From the NCBI RefSeq assembly GCF_030269925.1, contig NC_085112.1:13889501-13953500 (forward strand): a stretch of 64,000 bases of DNA, in the 5' to 3' direction. Under the pieces are notes generated by a model. That model did no database searches. It had not been told where the DNA came from and saw nothing but the letters and a program-made list of their open reading frames with translations. The stretch comes from Bombyx mori (Eukaryota > Arthropoda > Insecta > Lepidoptera > Bombycidae). Below, piece by piece: positions 46,187-56,200 of the stretch. A program made the translations under genes and the position numbers. The stretch's first letter is position 1. Each line of letters begins with the position of its first letter.

Positions 46187-46659
46187 CACAGGTGTAACAC
46201 CATTGGAAGATCAAAAACAGTGCAAATGTTATTGGATGTTCTCATACAAGATGCATTAAATTATTTATTACGAAATACTTGTGTTGTATTATTTATAGGG
46301 AACATCAAGGTTCGCACGCGAATCACTCTAAAGTAGGCTAGCTCATTTAATAAGTTTGAAAAAGTATCCTAAACGCTATTTATTGTTTAGCATAAATCAG
46401 ATAGTTAATGGTATTTAAGTATAAATGGAATGGAATAATAAAATTTATTATAAGCGTTCGTTCCAAAGTTCACGTGTTTGTGATGTCGAGACGTGAACGA
46501 TTAGATGTTTTGTTTCAAACGAAAGTTGTCAGTTGAGCTTTATATGTATATATAGTCCACTTAGTGCTTTCACTCGTCCCGCGGGTCGTTGGACTTTGTC
46601 TACTAAATTAGCTTAATCTCATCATCGCGAAACTGTTATTCGAATATCGTTAATTTTTT

Positions 46660-47190
46660 TTTTTTACGCTTTCATTAGCTTCAGACGTTTGTATGTTTGT
46701 AAAGGAATCTTTGAACATGATTTTGAGCCCCTTCCAAACGTCGAATTAAATCGAAATTTGATATATTTATTAAGTACCGATGACAATTCAATATTAAAAA
46801 ATATATTGAAAAAATTGGAATTCAACTAAAAAATGAAAAATAAATAATAGTTTAAAAGAACTAACAAAATAAGCCTTTATAGAAAATCCAACTAAAAATA
46901 GAAAGCTAATTTTAATAAATTTGTATTAAAAATAGTGTAAGAAAAAATGATTTTATTGTAAAAAAAGCGCGGGGTGCATGGTATCAGTAGTTATAAATAT
47001 TTTATGAACAGATATGAGTAGAAGGGTTGTTTTGATAATATCCTGAAAAAGCACCCCACGCTTTTTTTTACAATAAAATCATTTTATCTTACACTATTTT
47101 TAATTCAAATTTATTAAAATTAACTTTCTATTTTTTAGTTGCATTTTCTATAAAAGTGTATTTTGATAGTTTTTTGAAACTATTATTTAT
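46660..47190. repeat. long-hairpin repeat, copy 2
   Basis: Inverted arms 46841-46977 and 47051-47189 (about 137-139 bp each, high complementarity) surround a 73-nt loop. The inner stem is GCGCGGGGTGC against GCACCCCACGC. A flank shared with copy 1 precedes the left arm. Confidence 0.85.
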
Positions 47191-47365
47191 TTGGTTTTTG
47201 TTTAAAGGAATTTTATCTATACCAAAACAGTCGGTGGGAACGAAAACTTAAAAAATATAGTTTTATTACTAATCACTCATCTCTCGACATGCAGTCATGT
47301 GCTACTGTTATTACATTTGTCTCGTGTGCGTTATATATAATATATTCTAGATAGTTCTAGTATAT

Positions 47366-47605
47366 ATATCGAGGCTTGAAAGGTAAACATGACTAAGTGA
47401 CAATAACTGCTTTATACATAAATGATAGGCAATAACCATATTCGATGCGCAAAAAAATATATTTCTAGCTCTATTAAAATCATTTCAATCCTACAGCTAG
47501 ATTCGTTAAAATAGATAATTTTTTCAGGTATTTCAACATTAAATTAGTCTACTGTAAAGTTCACGCATTGTCGCTTAGTCACGTTTGCCTTTCAAGCGTC
47601 GATAT
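47366..47605. repeat. MITE with about 38-bp inverted ends, short copy
   Basis: 240 bp. Ends ATATCGAGGCTTGAAAGG and CCTTTCAAGCGTCGATAT; same family as 40122-40607. ATTCTAGATAGTTCTA occurs on both sides (about 47344 and 47625). Confidence 0.8.
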
Positions 47606-48995
47606 GTATGTACGTATTCTAGATAGTTCTAATGTGGTTGGTCAAGTAGTTGATAATTATTGATATCTGGTTCGGAACGTCACAGAATGAAAAGCTTCGA
47701 TCAATAATAGTACTAGATTACGGATCAGGAACAAAAATAAGACGCTCCAGTGGCCACGTTTGCAGACACGAAAACATCTTCATTTCTTAGAAAAAAGTTT
47801 AATAATGTTAACGACTTCAGTTTATTATAAACCTTAATACTTAAACATAAAGTTTAATTACCATTGCAAAATATATGTATTTAGGTCCTTTCGTCAGAAA
47901 AAGAATATTATGGAATAAATTTAAAATGTCACTTGAACATAAAAAGTCATCAGTACAAAAATATTTATTCTAAAATGATACTTAAAGCCTAATTTATAAG
48001 GTTAAAAATATTTGTTTAAAATTTCATGCTTATTGTATTGTGGAACAAGATGTAGTTCTTGGTATTACATTTCAATGCTCAGAACACAGTAAGTATTGAA
48101 AGACATAGAGTTGCAGAATATACATATTTGTTTTAGGTTTGTTTTGTATGGTCGCAACTATTTTTGACCGATTCAAAAAAGTTGTAGATAATATTTTACA
48201 TTGCCGCTATTACAACAAATAGGTGATAAAAAATAAAATTGAATAAAGTAAAAAAAATATGAAAGGAAACACGAAACATGTTTTCCACGTATTCTTTATA
48301 CAGAAGTAATTAAAACAATAATGTAGGTTTAATTACCTTTAAACAGATTCAGTTTGTTATAAAGCTGTCTTTTAGAAGTCATTTTTATATGAGCGGTTTC
48401 TTTTTTACAAATATAAATCAATGAATTTTTCTATAATCAGTTTAATTTAGGCTTATTTTATGGCTGTGTTCGTTTCCCCCAGAAAACCAATCCTTTTCAG
48501 CATATACGCTTAAAATATTTACACATACATATAAAGTTTTTTTAATACTTTTTTGCATTGATTTGCCACCACCATTGAACAATTCTAGAATTTTTAAAAG
48601 AGTTCTATATTTCTTCTCCTCTTTCTTTCGCGACAATACATATCCATTGTGCACAGCGACAAGGGGCTACTAGGAAATCTACAAACAAAAATAACATTAT
48701 AAAATAACAAAACTACTCTATGCATTCCCTGTCCAAGAATAGGTGATGTTTGTTACAATAGTTGGTGCCTTGTTGCAAACATTGGCCAAACAATTACAAT
48801 ATTCGTAAATTGTGTTTTATTTACAATATAATTGTGTTTATTATTTTATGAAAAACACTTAATAATATAAATTTACCAAAAAAAGATATTCCTTCCAAAA
48901 CCTTGGTGTTACGGTGGTTTTTTACTCAGTTTTTGAACGCGCATTGCAGCGTTTTGACGTCTTAGTGTTGGCTATGATTGGACCATACTAATTTG
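47606..48995. other. intergenic AT-rich DNA
   Basis: No gene or shared repeat recognised; the minus-strand open frame at 48442-48654 has no domain. Confidence 0.45.
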
Positions 48996-49029
48996 AAATA
49001 AGACCACAAATTTATTTGTGGTCTTATTT
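48996..49029. repeat. perfect 16-bp inverted repeat with 2-nt centre
   Basis: AAATAAGACCACAAAT, TT, ATTTGTGGTCTTATTT. A strong hairpin if transcribed. Confidence 0.8.
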
Positions 49030-49165
49030 TTCGGGCCGCTTTTGAAGCGCTAATCGCGAATCTAGTAGTATTATTGATCGAAGATGAAAAGAATAGAATC
49101 GAAGATATATATATATATATTTAGTAGGTAAAACATCGAGGAGTGAAATGTGAGATTCCGCATAA

Positions 49166-49286
49166 TAGGCAGCGGCTTGGCTCTGCCCCTGGCATTGCTG
49201 AAGTCCATGGGCGACGGTAACCACTCACCATCAGGTGGGCCGTATGCCCGTCTGCCTACAAAGGCAATAAAAAAAATAAAAAAAAA
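49166..49286 (+). repeat. family A tail
   Basis: TAGGCAGCGGCTTGGCTCTG to CTACAAAGGCAATAAAAAAA. An AT microsatellite lies 45 bp upstream. Confidence 0.82.
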
Positions 49287-49620
49287 TTCTTTATAATTAA
49301 AGGTCCCTTTTATTTGTTAATACTATCAACAATTCGGTGTTTTTAATTGAGTTTACCCATTCAAATATCTGAAGAAGTTGTTTTGTTATCATATTTTTTC
49401 CAAATTTTAAACTTTAAATGGCGCTCTTGTAAAGTTGCAAAAATGGCGCTTAAACGTAATAGATTTTCATCCCTCAATATTAAAGCAACGGCTGGGGAGC
49501 ACTCTAAGATCCAGAGATTCACTAATCATTTGTTCGCTAAACTTGTAGTTAAATGAATAAATAACTTATCTAATATGTTTTAACACATTATAAGTCGCAC
49601 TATAAAGTAAACATGTCTAG

Positions 49621-49842
49621 GTAGCGGGTAGGTACCACCGCCCCGCCTATTTCAGCCGTGAAGCAGTAACGCGTTTCGGTTTGAAGGGCGGAGCAGCCGT
49701 TGTAACTATACTGAGACCCTTAGAACTTATATCTCAAGATGGGTGGCGCATTTACGTTGTAGATGTGTATGGGCTCCAGTAACCACTTAACACCAGGTGG
49801 GCTCTGAGCTCGTCCACTCATCTAAGCAATAAAAAATATACT
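49621..49842 (+). repeat. family B repeat
   Basis: GTAGCGGGTAGGTACCACCG to TCATCTAAGCAATAAAAAAT; the first 30 bp are missing. Confidence 0.8.
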
Positions 49843-50414
49843 ATTTTAGAGAAAAGATGGCTTGTTCATCACTATGAAAAAAAAATGTCTGCTCTAAAGA
49901 AGCAGCAAAACCAAACCATTCTCAGCTGGCTATCTTCAACATTCTGTGACGTTTGTTAATGTATTTAAAAAAATAGTTAATGATATAAATATAATCTAGT
50001 TTAAATAGATCAATTAGACAATCCGTTGATTTAGATGTAGAAATGTTACCATTTATTTCCGTTAAATTGTTTAAGTTTTATTTTAATACTTAACTGGTGT
50101 GTGTGACGGTGTTCTGTTGCGGGAATATTTTGGGATTGTTTATTTTTTGGTTGTATAAATTTATTTAAGTTTGTGGTCGGGAGATATCGATATGTGTACG
50201 ATCGTGTACGAATGGCCCGAACGCTAGTAAACTAATAGCAAATTATATTTTATATGTAATTAAAAATATATATACAAAAATTAATTATTCTATAATGCAT
50301 TTATTTCAAATGACTTGTTGTTTTTTTTTTTTCAATCTGTTCCATCATTTTCGATATAAATTATAATTACCTCGAAATACCTGTGTTCACTCTTGTTTGA
50401 GAATCGTGTACTGA

Positions 50415-50534
50415 TTTTTTTTTTTACTGTCCTTGTAGACAGACGACGAGCATACGGCCCACCTGATGGTGAGTGGTTACCGTCGCCCCTGGACTTCAGC
50501 AATGTCAGGGGCAGAGCCAAGCCGCTGCCTACCG
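50415..50534 (-). repeat. family A tail
   Basis: Poly-T, ACTGTCCTTGTAGACAGACG to AAGCCGCTGCCTACCG. Confidence 0.8.
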
Positions 50535-50719
50535 TTATCACTTTAACAATGTGTTATTTCAGTAAACTGATTCACGAACGTGGTTTTTGATGTAATAAAT
50601 AAATGTCCAGGATATGTGAGCTCTATCCCGGTTATTTTCTTTTTAGTGAATGGTTCTAATGCATTGTTATTTAGTAATTACTTTCGACTGACAATTCACC
50701 TCCAATACACATACAATCC

Positions 50720-50925
50720 ATTTCGCCTATTTCTGCCGTGAAGCAGTAATGCGTTTCGGTTTGAAGGCTGGGGCAGCCGTTGTAACTGTACTGAGACCTT
50801 AGGACTTATATCTCAAGGTGGGTGGCGGCATTTATGTTGTAGATGCCTATGGGCTCCAGTAACCACTTAACACCAGGTGGACTGTGAGCTCGTCCACCTA
50901 TATAAGCAATAAAAAAAAAATCTCG
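50720..50925 (+). repeat. family B repeat, 5'-truncated
   Basis: TTCGCCTATTTCTGCCGTGA to ATATAAGCAATAAAAAAAAA. Confidence 0.8.
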
Positions 50926-50980
50926 CATCATACGAAACATCGAAATTCTTAATCTACGTTCTCAGTTCTCAATCTCTTCT

Positions 50981-51058
50981 GACATTGCTGAAGTCCATGG
51001 GCGACGGTAACCACTCACCATCAGGTGGGCCGTATGATCGTTGTCTTCAAGAGCAATA
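50981..51058 (+). repeat. family A tail, partial
   Basis: ACATTGCTGAAGTCCATGGG to TTCAAGAGCAATATT. Confidence 0.7.
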
Positions 51059-51127
51059 TTTTTTTTTTATACTATAATAAAATTGCAATTGCTATTAAGC
51101 GTCTAATATTGTATAATATATAATTTC

Positions 51128-51200
51128 CTATTGCCATCGTAGGCAGACGAGCATACTATCCATTTGATGGTAAGCAGTCACCGTGGCTTATGGACAACGG
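51128..51200 (-). repeat. family A tail, diverged
   Basis: TATTGCCATCGTAGGCAGAC to GGCTTATGGACAACGG. Confidence 0.6.
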
Positions 51201-51654
51201 CATAAATGTAAGGTATGTATGTATTTAAAATAGTTTTTTTTGGTATATTAATATCGAAGCATTGCATAGAAAATGTTTGATGAAATATAAAATATTAGAG
51301 TGGCTAAGTCATTAAAAAGACTCTGTATTAACTATATTGTATTTAAAGTAACTTCTGAAAATAAACTGTTATTTTCCACTGACGAATATAGAATGGAATC
51401 CCATACAGTCGTGCCGGCACTGAAGGCACACGACTATGCAGAATGTATTCGCTACGAACTGACGGGTTTGTTGTGTAATGTTTTTGTATAAATAAAGTTT
51501 AAGTGATGTAGATGTGTTGTTGTTATTGTATCTACGCCAGAGGTCGCCAAATGGCGGACCGCCGAGCCTTATTGTGGGGACCGCGAGAACACAGCAACTT
51601 GCACTTTTTTTTGTCTCTAGTGACCTCAAGGGTTCATACTAGATTCATCGAGCG

Positions 51655-51732
51655 AGTAGATGAGCTCACGAGGCTCTAACTTGAGGACGTTGCTAGCACT
51701 AGCCCTAGCAAGAGCAGTGCTTCGTAGAGGCG
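51655..51732 (-). repeat. family C2 tail fragment
   Basis: GAGCTCACGAGGCTCTAACT to GCAAGAGCAGTGCTTCGTAG. Confidence 0.65.
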
Positions 51733-51844
51733 GACCTCAGTTTTCCTCTTCCCCATTTTCTTCTCTGGAGGCGCCGGAGTCCGACAAAACCCGGTCTGTT
51801 ACCCCCCTCGACCGGATATCCGTAAAAGGATTCCGCGTGGATTA

Positions 51845-52421
51845 TTTTTTTTTTTTTTTTTTATTGCCTTTGTAGGCAGACGGGCATGCGGCCCACCTGA
51901 TGGTGAGTGGTTACCGTCGCCCATGGACTTCAGCAATGCCAGGGGCAGAGCCAAGCCGCTGCCTACCGCTTAATACTCTCCATAAGCCTCGTTTGAAGAA
52001 GGACATGTCATAGCGCTCGGGAAACACCGTGGAGGGGAGCTCATTCCATAGCCGGATGGTACGTGGCAAAAAAGATCTCTGGAAACGCACTGTGGATGAC
52101 CGCAGTGGCTCCAGGTAGTATGGATGAACTCTACTCCGGTGGCGGGCGGTGCGATGGTAAAAACGAGATGCTGGTATCATCTCGAACAATTCCTCAGAGC
52201 ACTCCCCATGGAACATACGGTACAAAATACAGAGGGAACCGAAGTCCCTCCGCAGACCCAGAGGCTCCAAACGATCCGAGAGAATGGGATTATCGACAAT
52301 CCGAACGGCCCTCCTCTGTATGGAGTCAAATGGAAGAAGCTGGTATTTGGGAGCCCCGGCCCAGAGATGGGAGCAGTACTCCACGCGAGGCCGGACTTGT
52401 GCTTTATAAAGCAAAAGTCTT
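51845..52421 (-). mobile_element. 5'-truncated family A LINE with open C-terminal ORF
   Basis: The minus-strand frame of 167 codons reads YKAQVRPRVEYCSHLWAGAP, RRAVRIVDNPILSDRLEPLG and ERYDMSFFKRGLWRVLSGRQ and ends at GIAEVHGRR. It is the C-terminal end of a Jockey/CR1-like RT protein. The frame continues through the start of the tail repeat that occurs alone elsewhere, showing that this tail belongs to the LINE. A long poly-T marks the 3' end at 51845. Confidence 0.85.
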
Positions 52422-52736
52422 TATTAAGATTAAAAAGGAAAGGGCTCCGTTTTAAAAAATAAAAATATGACAATTGCGGTCCGCACGTTTCATAGATAAA
52501 AATGTATTTACGGAAATAACAAAGATAGATATCAATGAGAAAAATGAGGTTTTTTTGCGCATTATCTATCTGAAGTTTGGAGTAAAATAGGTACATTATC
52601 GACTTCGCGCTTCCACGACGCGGCGATCAACGCTTTCGCAATCCGCGAACTCTTTCTCATTTTCGAATTGACGTCAACAAAGATAATGCGGGGAATAATA
52701 TTATTTTATTAAATCACGTATTCTGTAGTGCAACTT

Positions 52737-52990
52737 GTCACTGTTCTCGCCTAACCCGTGGCTTGCGACGAAGAGCTCGACATTTAAATTAACCCATAGA
52801 CACAGCCCACTGTTTCTCGCCGGATCTCAGTGGGTCGCGTTCCCGATCCGGTGGTAGATTCAGCGAAGCACGGCTCTTTCTAGGGTTCGTGTTAGCAACA
52901 CTCCGGTTTGAGCCCCGTGAGCTCACCTACTAGTTAAGGTTACACTGAAATAGCCTCTCAAGGCTATCAGCATAGGTAGGAATAAAAAAA
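52737..52990 (+). mobile_element. family C2 LINE tail
   Basis: TAACCCGTGGCTTGCGACGA to ATCAGCATAGGTAGGAATAA. It is followed at about 53000 by an RTE-like ending (GTGGTCGCGATCCTCAGCAG). Confidence 0.75.
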
Positions 52991-53174
52991 GAAAGCCACA
53001 TGTGGTCGCGATCCTCAGCAGTGAAGGAACGATATAGAAGAAAAATAGAACCCAAAGAAAGATTAAGGACGAAGAGGAAATAACTAGTGTGGACTATACC
53101 ACAGCAGGTTTGTTACCGGGGGGTGGCGGGGGGCGGGGCGGGATTAAATACACAAACTTTTTTTTTTCAATAAT

Positions 53175-53180
53175 TTTAAT
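53175..53180 (-). terminator. candidate TTI1 polyadenylation signal ATTAAA
   Basis: On the minus strand ATTAAA lies about 80 nt past the TTI1 stop. This is a plausible short 3' UTR but is supported by position only. Confidence 0.3.
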
Positions 53181-53257
53181 CTAAAAATATACTGAAAACG
53201 ACCTGATACGTTCATACACTACACGCGCCGCGCTCACAACACTAACTTCACTAACAA

Positions 53258-56200
53258 TTACGAGACCTCAAAATTGAATATTAGTTTGATATTGTTCTCA
53301 TAGTTCTTGTTCTTGGGTTGGAAGGGCGTGCCGACGACGGGCGCGAGGCTGGGGTCCCTGGGCCGCAGCACGGCGTCGTTCCTGCAGAGCCTCCGCAGGT
53401 GGTGCCAGGCGGCGCCGTAGTCGTACTCTAGCACCGTCTCGTAGAACTTGACGGCCGCCGCCTGAAAACGGAAATTATATGAAATACTCATATTAATATA
53501 AAATGTTATGCTTAGGGGTCTAAACATATGAAAATTTCACCGAGCCGCTTGAGGTGCGCAACAAAAATTCGCCTCAAATTTGGAATACGAAATTGCTCTG
53601 TGGCAGACTTAGGGGAAATCCTGGTGTTGATCCATGCGAGGTCAGCTCCGTTAACGGCACCACGTGAAACTTTTTTTTTCCTACCTCAGCTGATGGTCTT
53701 GAGAGACCACGTCAGCGTAACTTTAATTAGTAGGTGAGCTCACGGGGCTCAAACCTGGTGACGTTGCTAACACGAACCCTAGCAAGAGCCGCACTTCGCA
53801 GAATCTACCAGCGGATCGGAAACACGATTCTAAGGGGTATCCTTGCAACTTTCCGAGAATATAGGGATACTTGGGGTCGACATTTCGAACGATGTCCAAT
53901 TTCGGAGTCATTTGGAAGGCAAAGCCAAGTTGGCGTCCAAAATGCTGGGAGTCCTCAACAGAACGGAGCGGTACTTCACGCCTGGACAGAGACTTTTGCT
54001 TTATAAAGCACAAGTCCGGCCTCGCGTGGAGTACTGCTCCCATCTCTGGGCCGGGGCTCCCAAATACCAGCTTCTGCTGATTTGACTCCATACAAAAGAG
54101 GGCCGTTCCGATTGTCGATAATCCCATTCTCACATATCGTTTGGAACCTCTGGGTCTGCGGAGGGACTTCGGTTCCCTCTGTATTTTGTACCGTATGTTC
54201 CACGGGGAGTGCTCTGAGGAATTAGTTACATAGTAGCTACACTTGAGACCTTAGAACTTATATCTCAAGGTGGGTGGCGCATTTACGTTGTGGATGTCTA
54301 TGGGCTCCAGTAACCACTTAACACCAGGTGGGCTGTGATATCGTCCACCCAGCTAAGCATTAAAAAAAAAAAACATCGCGAGCAATCGGCATTGCTGAAG
54401 TCCATAGGCGATGGTAACCACTCACCATCAGGTGGGCCATATGCTCGTCTGCCTGCAAGGGCAATAAAACTATAAGGTATAATTTATTCGATATTTGATA
54501 TGAACGAGTCTCTGCTGTGACCTGCAAGGGCTTGGGCTGTTTCTTGGAGAGGTAGGGGTCGACGCTGTGCATGGCGTCCTCCAGCGGCTCGCGGGCCAGC
54601 GCCAGGTCGGGCGCCAGCCGCGGCAGCGCGCGCAGCGAGCACAGCTGCAGCGCGAACGCAAGGCTCAGTCGGTACGAGGAGCCCGCGTCCTTCAGGTAAC
54701 TGTCTCTCGAAGACTTCTTCAGAAACCGGTAAATGTGCGGCAGGACTTCTCTGTGAACACAAAAATTTCAAACACTCGTTTAGTTTCCTTGGTTTTGGAA
54801 CGAAATTCCTTTTGGGACGATGCGGAGGGGTACCCTAACCGGGAAAAAAACGTCCGTAACGTAAGATTTTTATTAGTAACGCACACAGTGTACGACTTAA
54901 CTTTGTAATAACGTACAAAAAATAATATCATTTTTTATTATTCATTGACCACGATCTCAGAGCGTTGGTTTACGCAATACACTAACTCTTATGCAAACAA
55001 CCATGAGTGAAGTGTACCACAATAAGTTCGCACGTTACTGAATGACCGTGGGTTATTGCGAAACCTCTAGTTTTATTTTCTTTATAGAACTTAAAATTAA
55101 ATTTTTTATAATAAGAAACTTCGTTCCTATCCGGTGTCCCACGACACCACACATCTTTTTTTTAATTTATTGCTTCAATGGGTGGACGAGATCATGGCCC
55201 ACCTGGTGTTAAGTGGTTATCGGAGCCCATAGACATCTACAATGTAAATCCCGCCACCTAACTTAAAATATGAGTTCTAATGTCTCAATTTTTACATTAC
55301 AACGGCTGCCCCAGCCTTCGGTACCGAGGTATAAATATTAGCCTATCCATTAATAACATGTATTTTCTACACGGATACCAAGTTTCAAGATGCATGGTTC
55401 AGTAGTTATAACGGAACATCCGTAAAAACCACTGTAGATTTATATATTAGTATAGATATATCTGATTTTTTTTTATAAAATTGTAATGACTTATAAATAG
55501 AGTATAATAATGTAAGCTCACTTGATAGCTCTGGCCCTGATGAAGTCCTTTGAGACGGAAGCCATCGTGACGAGCAACTCTATCGCCCACCGCATGATTA
55601 TAGGATCGCCTTCTTCAAATCTGAAATTTAATTTACGTAAAATAATAATATATTCAAACCCCCCACGCCACCTCCCCCCCGCATGTAGGGAGCTTGTTGT
55701 AAGCAATCTAGAATGGTGCCTAGTGCTGCCATCTAGTATGGATGTATGTAAGTCTAGTATGGTAAGGAAAGTATGGGATTAGGAGATACCATAATGTAGC
55801 CGACACGCGCACCTAGAGCACCGAGAAGTGACAGATGTCAAGTCACGAGTGCCCTGTTATATTTTTTTTAAGGGATTTTATGACCTGGTAACCTGGTAAC
55901 TAAGACCTTTAAGTCATGTCTTCTTATTTTAATATGTAGTCTTTATTTTATGAAAATGATAATATGAAATGAAATGAAATGAAGATGATTAATTTGAGAC
56001 ACTAATCAACAGGGATGACATAGAAATGAAATGAGATGAGATGATATGGGAAGAAATATAATCTTAGTAAAATGGTGGTCATTTACTGAGATTTTTCCAG
56101 TGGACTTTTTGGAGGATCTCGAGAAGTTACGTTCAGCGGCTTTGTTTAATTTTTCCACATTTGTGCACTTTCACAGATACTTAACAGTTAATAAACCACC

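Noticed and set aside
47344..47641. 16-bp direct repeat ATTCTAGATAGTTCTA on both sides of the MITE as a target duplication
   Set aside because: The copies are not directly next to the MITE ends (about 10-20 bp away), so a simple target duplication does not fit.
48442..48654. 70-codon minus-strand frame rich in Lys
   Set aside because: No domain, AT-rich composition typical of chance frames.
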